From the NCBI GenBank assembly GCA_020723405.1, contig DYIY01000014.1, positions 45,726 to 109,725 of the forward strand: a stretch of DNA of 64,000 bases. The letters are read 5' to 3'. Numbering within the stretch: position 1 is the first letter of the stretch; each line of letters opens with the position of its first letter. Made by a program: the position numbers and the translations under genes. The notes beneath the pieces were generated by a model. That model was not told the origin of the DNA, ran no database searches, and saw only the letters and a program-made list of their open reading frames with translations. Below, one piece after another: positions 1-7,687 of the stretch. This DNA is from Thiobacillus denitrificans. GTDB taxonomy: Bacteria > Pseudomonadota > Gammaproteobacteria > Burkholderiales > Thiobacillaceae.

Positions 1-1
1 G

Positions 2-85
2 AAGAAGGCCAAGAAGGCCGATGCCAAGGCCGAGGAAGCCAAGCCTGCCGAGGCAGCCAAGCCCGCCGAGCCCGCCAAGAAGTAA
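2..85 (+). CDS. C-terminal end of a Lys/Ala/Pro-rich protein (partial)
   Basis: The window opens inside a gene reading KKAKKADAKAEEAKPAEAAK and ending in PAEPAKK with a TAA stop. Only 27 codons are visible, all low-complexity Lys, Ala, Glu and Pro, in the style of the basic tails of histone-H1-like, phasin-like or cell-envelope proteins. No domain can be assigned. A strong intrinsic terminator follows 22 bases after the stop, so this gene ends its transcription unit and is separate from the response regulator downstream. Confidence 0.6.
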   Translation, partial: KKAKKADAKAEEAKPAEAAKPAEPAKK

Positions 86-107
86 GTTGTTCGCTGCTGT
101 ACAGAAG

Positions 108-133
108 AGCGGGGTTTCCCCGCTTTTCTTTTT
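108..133 (+). terminator. Rho-independent terminator
   Basis: A perfect 7-bp stem AGCGGGG/CCCCGCT with a TTT loop is followed by a T-rich run. It closes the partial gene at the left edge. Confidence 0.85.
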
Positions 134-160
134 TGCCGGTGCCGTGGAGGATGTTTCCCC

Positions 161-844
161 ATGAAATTGCTCCTTGCCGAGGATGACCCCATGATTGGCG
201 CCAGCATGCAACGGGGTTTGCGGACCGCTGGTTTTGCTGTGGACTGGGTGCGCGATGGCCGGGCCGCCCAGCTCGCGCTGGCCCAGGAGGATCATGCCTT
301 GTTGCTCCTGGATCTGGGCTTGCCCCGCCTGGACGGCCTCAGTCTGTTGCGTGAGCTTCGCCGTGGCAGCCGGGACATCCCGGTGCTGGTGGTCACTGCC
401 AGGGATGCGGTGGCCGACCGCATTTCGGGCCTCAACCTGGGGGCCGACGACTATCTCACCAAGCCTTTCGATCTGGATGAACTCGTGGCCCGGGTCCATG
501 CTCTGTTGCGCCGCCGGGCCGGGCGGACTCGCCCGGAGATGCGCCTGGGGGGGCTCACTCTCAATCCGGTCAGCCGCGAAGCGGAATTGAACGGCCAGGC
601 CCTGGCGCTGTCCCAGCGGGAGTTTTCCCTGCTGGCCGCCCTCATGGAGCAGCCGGGCAAGGTGCTTTCCCGGCAGCATCTGGAGGATCGCCTGTATGGC
701 TGGGATGATCCGGTGTCCAGCAATGCCGTGGAGGTCCACTTGCATAACCTGCGCCGCAAGCTGGGCAGCGCCTGGATCCGCAACGTGCGCGGAGTGGGTT
801 ACAAACTGGTGGAGCCCGGACCCGGGCCGGCCTCGGGGCAATGA
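161..844 (+). CDS. OmpR-family response regulator (QseB/TctD-like)
   Basis: DNA-binding response regulator of 227 residues. The receiver domain spans about 1-115, with the acidic pair in AEDDP near residues 7-9, phospho-acceptor Asp51 in LLLLDLGLP, and the conserved Lys in TKPFDLDEL. A winged-helix output domain covers about 125-220 and ends in the typical RNVRGVGYKL. The stop overlaps the kinase start by four bases (ATGA), so the pair is translationally coupled. The subtype is QseB/PmrA/TctD-like; the signal and targets are unknown. The acetate-type symporter 4 kb downstream is a possible target by proximity only. Confidence 0.93.
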   Translation: MKLLLAEDDPMIGASMQRGLRTAGFAVDWVRDGRAAQLALAQEDHALLLLDLGLPRLDGLSLLRELRRGSRDIPVLVVTARDAVADRISGLNLGADDYLTKPFDLDELVARVHALLRRRAGRTRPEMRLGGLTLNPVSREAELNGQALALSQREFSLLAALMEQPGKVLSRQHLEDRLYGWDDPVSSNAVEVHLHNLRRKLGSAWIRNVRGVGYKLVEPGPGPASGQ

Positions 845-2166
845 ACTCCATCCGTGGCCGTCTGCTGCTCTGGCAGATCAGCGCCTTGTTGCTCACGGGG
901 CTGTTGGTCAGCCTGATCACCTACCAACTGGCCTGGGATGCCTTCAACCGCATCCGGGATTACGGGTTGGAGCAGATCGCCTATTCCGTGGTGCGCCATG
1001 GGGTGGAATACGACAACGACGGGGAGGTACGCAACGACCGGGGCCAGTTCGTCAGCCAGATCTGGGCGGCCGACGGCAGCCTCTTCTATTCCTCCCTGGA
1101 TACGGGGGGGCCCCCCCTTCAGCCACCCGGGTTGCGCACGCTGTCCTGGCATGACAGCGAATGGCGGGTGTATTCCCTCAAGGAGGGCGGGCTGACCATC
1201 CAGGTGGCCACCAGCCTGGAGCACCGGGCGCGCAAGTTTGCCGAAATCGCCCCCTGGCTGCTCATCCCCCTGGCCGTGCTGGTGGTCCTGCTGGGGCTTC
1301 TCAACCGGGCGGCCGTGGGCCGGGCCCTGGCGCCCCTCAAGCGGGTCCGGGAGGAGCTCGGCCAGCGGGGTTCCCGCAGCCTGCATGCCATCGATGCCCG
1401 TGGCCTGCCCGACGAAGTGGCACCCCTGGTGGGGACCCTCAACGAACTCCTGCGCCACCTGGAGGCGGCATTGGAGAGCCAGCGCCGCTTCATTGCCGAC
1501 GCCGCCCACGAATTGCGCACCCCTTTGACCGCCGTCAAACTCCAGGCCCGGCTGGTCGCCCTGGCCGATGACCCGGATGAGCGGCAGGCCGCCCTGGAGC
1601 AGCTCGCCCAGGGAGTGGATCGGGCCGCCCATCTGGTGGACCAGTTGCTGGGCATGGCCCGTCTGGAACCGGAGGCCAATGGACAGGGCTTCGAGCCGGT
1701 GGGACTGCACGAACTGGCCAAGCGGGCCGTGGGTGACTTCTCCTCCCTGGCCGAGGCCCGCCGGATCGACCTGGGTGTGGGGGCTTGCGAAGCCCTCACC
1801 TTGCCGGGCCAGCCACGGAACCTGCGGGTCATGCTGGACAACCTGATCGACAATGCCCTGCGCTACATCCCCGCGGGTGGCCGGGTGGACGTGGATGTGC
1901 TGCGCGACGGGGGAACCGCCGTGCTCATGGTCAGCGACGACGGCCCAGGCATCCCCGAAGCGGATCGGGAACGGGTCTTCGAGCGCTTTCAGCGTCTGGC
2001 CGGTGCGGACATCCCCGGTAGCGGACTGGGCCTGTCCATCGTCCGCCAGGTGGCCTTCATCCACGGCGGCAGCGTGCGTCTGGACAATCGTCCGGGTGGA
2101 GGCCTCAGGGTCATGGTTCGCCTGCCCATGGCGGTGCAAGTACCGCCGGCCGGGATGATGAAATAA
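841..2166 (+). CDS. sensor histidine kinase, partner of the preceding regulator
   Basis: Inner-membrane histidine kinase of 441 residues. A first membrane segment lies at about 9-29, a periplasmic sensor region of about 105 residues follows, and a second membrane segment at about 138-158 leads into a HAMP-like linker. The HisKA box FIADAAHELRTPLTAV carries the phosphorylated His223. The ATPase domain has the N box (NLIDNALRY), G1 (SDDGPGIPE) and G2 (GSGLGLSIV). Architecture matches QseC/TctE kinases. It starts inside the stop of the response regulator gene. Confidence 0.93.
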   Translation: MNSIRGRLLLWQISALLLTGLLVSLITYQLAWDAFNRIRDYGLEQIAYSVVRHGVEYDNDGEVRNDRGQFVSQIWAADGSLFYSSLDTGGPPLQPPGLRTLSWHDSEWRVYSLKEGGLTIQVATSLEHRARKFAEIAPWLLIPLAVLVVLLGLLNRAAVGRALAPLKRVREELGQRGSRSLHAIDARGLPDEVAPLVGTLNELLRHLEAALESQRRFIADAAHELRTPLTAVKLQARLVALADDPDERQAALEQLAQGVDRAAHLVDQLLGMARLEPEANGQGFEPVGLHELAKRAVGDFSSLAEARRIDLGVGACEALTLPGQPRNLRVMLDNLIDNALRYIPAGGRVDVDVLRDGGTAVLMVSDDGPGIPEADRERVFERFQRLAGADIPGSGLGLSIVRQVAFIHGGSVRLDNRPGGGLRVMVRLPMAVQVPPAGMMK

Positions 2167-2196
2167 GCTACGGGTTTTCCCCCGGACGCTTCCTCC

Positions 2197-4086
2197 ATGG
2201 CCTCGCCCAATTCCCTGCTCGCCGCCACCGCCGACCATCTGGCCCGTTTCGCCCCTTTCGACAGCATGGCCCGGGAACATCTGCTCTGGCTGGCGGAACG
2301 CCTGAAGCTGGCCTACTACGGCAAGGACGAGGTGCTGCTGGCGCCGGATCAGGGGGAGATCAAGCGCTTCTACATCATCAAGCAGGGGGCGGTGCAGGTG
2401 CAGCAGGCCGGCACCGACGACGCCTGGCTGGAACTGCACGAGGGCGAGGTTTTCCCCCTGGGGGCCCTGCTGGGCGGCCGCCAGGCCATCTCCACCTTCA
2501 AGGCCATCACCGACGTGTTCACCTATGAACTGGAAGTGGAGGATTTCCACGCCCTGTTCCGTCTCTCCCCGGCCTTCCAGGATTTCTCCACGCGGCGCAT
2601 CGCCACGCTGCTGGAGCGCTCCCAGCGCAGCGTCCAGGCCCGCTACGCCGCCACCACCGCCGAACAGCAGTCCCTCAGGAGCCCCCTGTCCAGCATCGCC
2701 CGGCGCAAGCCGGTGACCTGCCGGCCAGGGACGCCGCTCAAGGAGGCCCTGGAAACCATCCGCGACAACCGCATCAGCGCCATCGTGGTGGTGGAGGATG
2801 GAGACCAGCCGGTGGGCGTGTTTTCCGTGCGCGACCTGATTGGCCGGGTCATCCTGCCCGGCACTGATCTGGCCACCCCCATGGCCCAGGTCATGACGCC
2901 AAACCCCATGAGCCTGCCCTCCACGGCCCATGCCTTCGAGGCCGCCATGCTCATGGCCCGGCACGGCTTTCGCCACGTGCTGGTGGCCGATGGGGGGCGG
3001 CTCACCGGCGTGATTTCGGAGAAGGACCTGTTCTCCCTGCAACGGGTGGGCGTCACCCAGATTTCCGCTGCCATCCGCGCCGCCACGGGCCAGGAGGCGC
3101 TGGTGCGGGCCGCCGAAGACATTCGCCAACTGGGCCACAACATGATGGCCCAGGGGGTGGCCGCCGAGCAGCTTACCCAGATTCTCTCCACCCTGAACGA
3201 CATCCTCACCCGGCGCATCATCGAACTGGAATGCGCCGCCCGGGACGAATGCCGGGTGGCCTACTGCTGGCTGGCCTTCGGATCCGAGGGCCGACTGGAG
3301 CAGACCCTGTCCACGGACCAGGACAACGGCCTCATCTTCCTGGTGCCGGAAGGCGAGACCGCCGAGAGCGTGCGCGCCGTCCTGCTGCCCCTGGCGGAAC
3401 GCATCAACCGGGTTCTGGACGCCTGCGGCTTTCCCTTGTGCAAGGGGGAGATCATGGCCATGAACCCCAAGTGGTGCTTGTCCCTGGAGGAGTGGAAGAC
3501 GGTCTTCTCCCGCTGGATCGATGCCGGCGACCCGGAATCCCTGCTCAATGCCAGCATCTTTTTCGACTTCCGCCCCCTGCTGGGCCAGGAAAACCTGGCC
3601 GAGGACCTGCAGGGCTGGCTTTTGGCCAAGACCACCGCCACGCCCCGCTTCCTCCACCAGATGGCCGCCAACGCCCTGCGCAACCGGCCGCCCCTGGGGG
3701 TGGTGCGGGACTTCGCCACGGATGGCGAGGGCGATCTGGCCAACACCCTGGACCTGAAGCTCAACGGCACCACCCCCTTCGTGGATGCCGCCCGGGTGTT
3801 CGCTCTGGCCAGCGGCGTGCCGGCCACCGGCACGGCGGCCCGGCTCCGGGGCGCGGCGGCCAAGATGAACATCCCCACGGCCGAGGTGGAGGCCTGGCTG
3901 TCCTCCTTCTATTTCATCCAGATGCTGCGCCTGCATGGCCAACACGAGGAGATGCAGGCCGGCAAGCCCATGGACAACCGCATCAACCCGGATGAACTCA
4001 ACGACCTGGACCGGCGCATCCTCAAGGAGTCCTTCCGCCAGGCCCGCAAGGTCCAGGCCCGGCTGGCCCTGGACTACAAGATCTGA
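2197..4086 (+). CDS. cNMP-binding / CBS / DUF294 nucleotidyltransferase-like signalling protein
   Basis: Cytoplasmic protein of 629 residues with an ordered multi-domain layout: a cyclic-nucleotide-binding-like domain at about 15-125, a CBS pair at about 165-285, a DUF294 nucleotidyltransferase-like domain with the signature FGSEGRLEQTLSTDQDNG near 365, and a DUF294 C-terminal helical domain from about 470. The GS-x-GR-x-E-x-T...DQDN pattern resembles the GlnD nucleotidyltransferase core. In other proteobacteria such proteins often sit beside acetate-type symporters and a DnaQ-like exonuclease, as here. That points to a regulatory role in carboxylate uptake, which is inference; no substrate is known from sequence. 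Confidence 0.88.
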   Translation: MASPNSLLAATADHLARFAPFDSMAREHLLWLAERLKLAYYGKDEVLLAPDQGEIKRFYIIKQGAVQVQQAGTDDAWLELHEGEVFPLGALLGGRQAISTFKAITDVFTYELEVEDFHALFRLSPAFQDFSTRRIATLLERSQRSVQARYAATTAEQQSLRSPLSSIARRKPVTCRPGTPLKEALETIRDNRISAIVVVEDGDQPVGVFSVRDLIGRVILPGTDLATPMAQVMTPNPMSLPSTAHAFEAAMLMARHGFRHVLVADGGRLTGVISEKDLFSLQRVGVTQISAAIRAATGQEALVRAAEDIRQLGHNMMAQGVAAEQLTQILSTLNDILTRRIIELECAARDECRVAYCWLAFGSEGRLEQTLSTDQDNGLIFLVPEGETAESVRAVLLPLAERINRVLDACGFPLCKGEIMAMNPKWCLSLEEWKTVFSRWIDAGDPESLLNASIFFDFRPLLGQENLAEDLQGWLLAKTTATPRFLHQMAANALRNRPPLGVVRDFATDGEGDLANTLDLKLNGTTPFVDAARVFALASGVPATGTAARLRGAAAKMNIPTAEVEAWLSSFYFIQMLRLHGQHEEMQAGKPMDNRINPDELNDLDRRILKESFRQARKVQARLALDYKI

Positions 4087-4096
4087 GGGGCGGGAC

Positions 4097-4801
4097 ATGG
4101 CCTTTCTCGCCCGTTTCTTCGGCCCCCGGCTGCCCCGGGACCCGGATCTGGCCCGCCGGCTGGAAGCCTGGCTGGCCCTGCCCGAAGCCAATGTCAAGGA
4201 CGCCCTGCGGGCCAGCCGCTACGTGGTGGTGGACGTGGAGACCACCGGCCTGGACCTGGGCCGGGACCGGCTCATCGCCATCGGCGCCTGCGCCGTGGAG
4301 AATGGCCAGGCGGTGCTGGCCGACAGCTTCGAGATCGTGCTGCGCCAGGACAAGGTGAGCAGCAAGGACAACATCCTCATCCACGGCATCGGCGGCGAAG
4401 CCCAGCGGGAAGGGGTGGAGCCGGTGGAGGCCCTGGTGGGCTTCCTGGAATTCCTCGGCAAGTCCCCCCTGGTGGCCTTCCACGTCACCTTCGACCAGAC
4501 CATGATCAAGCGGGCGGTGAAGGAATACCTGGGCTTCGAGTTCAAGCACCCCTGGCTGGACCTGGCCTACGTGATGCCCGGCCTCATGCCCGAATACGCC
4601 CGCCGCTACCGGGCCCTGGACGACTGGTCCGGCCATTTCCGCATCGGCAACTTCGCCCGCCACAGCGCCCTGGCCGACGCCCTGGCCACGGCCCAGCTCC
4701 TCCTCTGCGCCCTGCCCCTGGCGGAGGCCAAACGCTCCCGCCATTACGCCGACCTGATGGACCTGGAGAAGGCCCAGCGTTGGGTGAGCTGGTCGGGTTG
4801 A
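4097..4801 (+). CDS. DnaQ-like 3'-5' exonuclease
   Basis: Protein of 234 residues of the DEDD exonuclease superfamily, similar to the DNA polymerase III epsilon fold. Exo I is VVDVETTGLDLG near residue 40, Exo II lies around VAFHVTFDQTMI, and Exo III around HSALADALATAQ, which supplies the usual His/Asp. I chose the ATG at 4097, 10 bases after the upstream stop, rather than an in-frame start inside the previous gene. It is probably co-transcribed with the DUF294 protein. It is not the replicative epsilon subunit, judging from its short length and context. Confidence 0.87.
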   Translation: MAFLARFFGPRLPRDPDLARRLEAWLALPEANVKDALRASRYVVVDVETTGLDLGRDRLIAIGACAVENGQAVLADSFEIVLRQDKVSSKDNILIHGIGGEAQREGVEPVEALVGFLEFLGKSPLVAFHVTFDQTMIKRAVKEYLGFEFKHPWLDLAYVMPGLMPEYARRYRALDDWSGHFRIGNFARHSALADALATAQLLLCALPLAEAKRSRHYADLMDLEKAQRWVSWSG

Positions 4802-4866
4802 GCCGGTCTGGAAGGCACCGGAATTGTGCAACGCAACATTAGTGCTTTCTAATCAATGGCTTAGAA

Positions 4867-4885
4867 GGTTAAGTTTTTCTTAACC
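4867..4885. promoter_or_regulatory. inverted repeat, candidate operator ahead of the symporter genes
   Basis: GGTTAAG-TTTTT-CTTAACC is a perfect 7-bp inverted repeat with a 5-base spacer. It ends 15 bases before a TATACT hexamer at 4901-4906, so it overlaps the expected -35 zone of the promoter for the DUF4212-symporter pair. The protein that binds it is unknown. Confidence 0.45.
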
Positions 4886-4900
4886 GTATAACTTTCGGGC

Positions 4901-4906
4901 TATACT
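4901..4906 (+). promoter_or_regulatory. putative -10 element TATACT
   Basis: TATACT lies 122 bases upstream of the DUF4212 start. The -35 match 17 bases upstream is poor (TCTTAA), as would fit an activator-dependent promoter. Confidence 0.4.
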
Positions 4907-5027
4907 GCGCCCCGCCTGGCGTGGCTGTCTGCGTGAGGTTCTGGGGGAGGAGAGCAGGTTCGGTCCCGGCCGAGGCTGTTCCCCAGACAGTGCCAACCTT
5001 TTCAACCTTCCTGTTTGGAGGAGCACT

Positions 5028-5291
5028 ATGCAGCTGACGGACAAGCACCGTGAGTACTGGAGCAGGAACCTGCGGTTGACCGCAATCCTGCTCGGCATCT
5101 GGTTCGTGGTGACCTTCGTGGTCATTTACTTCGCCCGCGAACTCAACGACATCGTCATCATGGGTTTCCCCTTCGCCTTCTACATGGGCGCCCAGGGCTC
5201 CCTCATCATCTACGTCCTGGTCATCTGGTTCTACGCTCGGCGCATGAACAAGATGGACATGGAATACGGCGTCCACGAAGGGGAGGACTGA
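5028..5291 (+). CDS. DUF4212 small membrane subunit
   Basis: An 87-residue protein with two hydrophobic segments (about 20-42 and 50-72) flanked by charged ends, matching the DUF4212 family. Members are nearly always encoded directly before a VC_2705-type sodium:solute symporter and are thought to be its small partner. The start has a GGAGGAGC-type Shine-Dalgarno. One base separates its stop from the symporter start. Confidence 0.88.
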   Translation: MQLTDKHREYWSRNLRLTAILLGIWFVVTFVVIYFARELNDIVIMGFPFAFYMGAQGSLIIYVLVIWFYARRMNKMDMEYGVHEGED

Positions 5292-5292
5292 C

Positions 5293-7485
5293 ATGGCCAC
5301 GGCTGCTTCTTCCAATGCCGCCTTCTTCAACCAGTTGAAGAAGTACTACTCGTTTTACACGGGCGGTTTCATCGCGTTCGTGATCATTCTGGCCATCCTG
5401 GAACAGATGGGCGTCACGCCCAAGGTTCTGGGCTACATCTTCCTGGCCGCCACCATCGCCCTGTATGCCGGCATCGGCATCATGTCGAAGACCGCCGACG
5501 TGTCGGAATACTACGTGGCCGGCCGCCGGGTTCCCGCCCTGTTCAACGGCATGGCGACCGGGGCCGACTGGATGTCCGCCGCCTCCTTCATCGGTATGGC
5601 CGGCACCCTCTACCTGACCGGCTATGACGGCCTGGCCTTCGTCATGGGCTGGACCGGCGGCTACGTGCTGGTGGCCCTGTTCCTGGCCCCCTACCTGCGC
5701 AAGTTCGGCCAGTTCACCATCCCCGACTTCCTGGGCGCCCGCTACGGCGGCCACCTGCCCCGGACCCTGGGGGTGCTGGCGGCCATCATCTGCTCCTTCA
5801 CCTATGTGATCGCCCAGATCTACGGCGTGGGCATCATCACCAGCCGCTTCACCGGCCTGGAGTTCAAAGTCGGGGTTTACGTCGGTCTGGCCGGCATCCT
5901 GGTGTGCTCCTTCCTGGGCGGCATGCGGGCGGTGACCTGGACCCAGGTGGCCCAGTACATCATCCTCATCGTGGCCTACATGATCCCGGTGGTGTGGCTG
6001 TCGGTGAACATCACCGGCAACCCCATCCCCCAGATCGCCTACGGCCAAGCCCTCCAGTCCGTCACCGCCAAGGAGAAGGAGCTGAACGACCCGGCCACCG
6101 CCCTGGGCGCGGCTGAAGCCTCCGTGCGGGCCATCCACAAGGAGAAGGCCAAGGAGATGGGCGACAAGCTGAAGGCCATGGAAGAAGCCGAAAAGGCGGG
6201 CAACGGCGCCGCTTTCTACGCCGAGCAGAAGGCCAAGGCCGAACAGAAGGTGGCCGACCTGAAGGCTGCCCCGGAACCCGATGCCAAGGCCATCGCGGCC
6301 GCCGAGAAGGCCGTCGCCGAATTCCCGGCCGACCTGGGCCTGCTCAAGGCGGCCTGGAAGAAGGCCGAATCCGGTGCCAAGGGCAAGGCCGGTCCCGTGG
6401 CCGCCCACGCCACCGCGTTCTCCGGCAAGGGCGCCGAGAAGAAGGTCATGAAGGAAGCCGCAGACAAGGGCGAGACGCCCTCCGCAGAAGCCATCGCCAA
6501 GGCCAAGGCCGAGGACGAGAAGGCCTCCAACGACAAGCGCAACAACTTCCTGGCCCTGGTGCTGTGCCTCATGGTGGGCACCGCCTCCCTGCCCCACATC
6601 CTGATGCGCTACTACACCACCCCCTCGGTGCGTGACGCCCGCAAGTCGGTGTTCTGGTCCCTGTTCTTCATCTTCCTGCTCTACTTCACCGCGCCCGCCC
6701 TGGCGGTGCTGGCCAAGTACGTGGTCTACCACGACCTGGTGGGCTCATCCTTCGCCAGTCTGCCCGCCTGGGTCAGCAACTGGTCGGCGGTGGATGCGAC
6801 CCTGATGAAGATCGTCGACATGAACAAGGACGGCCTGATCCAGTTGGCGGAAATCACCATCGGTGGCGACCTGATCGTGCTGGCCACGCCGGAGATCGCC
6901 GGTCTGCCCTACGTGATCTCCGGCCTGGTGGCGGCCGGTGGCCTGGCCGCCGCCCTGTCCACCGCCGACGGCCTGCTGCTGACCATCGCCAACGCCCTGT
7001 CCCACGACGTGTACTACAAGATGATCGACCCCAACGCCTCCACCGTGCGCCGCCTGACCGTGTCCAAGGCCCTGCTCCTGGTGGTGGCCATCCTGGCGGC
7101 CTACGTGGCCTCCCTGAAGCCGGGCGACATCCTGTTCCTGGTGGGCGCGGCCTTCTCCCTGGCGGCCTCGGCCTTCTTCCCCGCCCTGGTGCTGGGCGTG
7201 TTCTGGAAGCGGGCCAACTACCTGGGTGCGGTCATCGGCATGCTCACCGGCCTGATCGTCTGCATGTACTACATGTACATGACCTACGAGTTCTTCGGCA
7301 TCAACGCCCCCCTGTGGTTCGAGATCAAGCCCATCTCCGCCGGCATCTTCGGTATGCCCGCCGGCTTCCTGGGCGTGATCCTCGGTTCCATGATCTCCCC
7401 GGCCCCGTCCAAGGAGATCCAGGAGCTGGTGGACCACGTGCGCTACCCCAGCCTGGAAGGCGACATCAACACCAACGCCGCCTGA
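5293..7485 (+). CDS. sodium:solute symporter, VC_2705/ActP-like (probable acetate-type carboxylate uptake)
   Basis: Polytopic inner-membrane transporter of 730 residues in the SSS family, close to the VC_2705 subfamily related to acetate permease. Signature regions include YYVAGRRVPALFNGMATGADWMS near residue 75 and the late SKALLLVVAILAAY segment. Between membrane segments, about residues 250-415, lies a hydrophilic insertion rich in Lys, Ala and Glu that is predicted helical or coiled-coil. It makes the protein longer than ordinary ActP proteins (about 550 residues). It pairs with DUF4212 upstream and ends at a strong terminator. Confidence 0.88.
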   Translation: MATAASSNAAFFNQLKKYYSFYTGGFIAFVIILAILEQMGVTPKVLGYIFLAATIALYAGIGIMSKTADVSEYYVAGRRVPALFNGMATGADWMSAASFIGMAGTLYLTGYDGLAFVMGWTGGYVLVALFLAPYLRKFGQFTIPDFLGARYGGHLPRTLGVLAAIICSFTYVIAQIYGVGIITSRFTGLEFKVGVYVGLAGILVCSFLGGMRAVTWTQVAQYIILIVAYMIPVVWLSVNITGNPIPQIAYGQALQSVTAKEKELNDPATALGAAEASVRAIHKEKAKEMGDKLKAMEEAEKAGNGAAFYAEQKAKAEQKVADLKAAPEPDAKAIAAAEKAVAEFPADLGLLKAAWKKAESGAKGKAGPVAAHATAFSGKGAEKKVMKEAADKGETPSAEAIAKAKAEDEKASNDKRNNFLALVLCLMVGTASLPHILMRYYTTPSVRDARKSVFWSLFFIFLLYFTAPALAVLAKYVVYHDLVGSSFASLPAWVSNWSAVDATLMKIVDMNKDGLIQLAEITIGGDLIVLATPEIAGLPYVISGLVAAGGLAAALSTADGLLLTIANALSHDVYYKMIDPNASTVRRLTVSKALLLVVAILAAYVASLKPGDILFLVGAAFSLAASAFFPALVLGVFWKRANYLGAVIGMLTGLIVCMYYMYMTYEFFGINAPLWFEIKPISAGIFGMPAGFLGVILGSMISPAPSKEIQELVDHVRYPSLEGDINTNAA

Positions 7486-7518
7486 CCGGCACGCCCCGGA
7501 CAGCGGGGCGGTTCCAGG

Positions 7519-7546
7519 AAAAAGGCCCGCGCAAGCGGGCCTTTTT
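7519..7546. terminator. bidirectional Rho-independent terminator
   Basis: AAAAAGGCCCGC-GCAA-GCGGGCCTTTTT is a perfect hairpin with A and T flanks, closing the symporter operon 33 bases after its stop. Confidence 0.9.
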
Positions 7547-7687
7547 CTTTGTTTCGGCGGCTCGGCTGCTATAAGTGGAGCATCCCCATCAGGAAAGGGA
7601 GGCGGGGAAGTCCATGTACACCACGCCACGCTCACCGCCTGCCGGCCAAGCCGACAGGATTGCCTGACAACGCCGGGACTGGCCGCC

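Noticed and set aside
799..4197. Minus-strand ORF of 1132 codons
   Set aside because: It lies antisense to the two-component genes and the DUF294 gene, which have clear domains; its product is low-complexity Gly/Gln/His-rich, typical of antisense frames in high-GC DNA.
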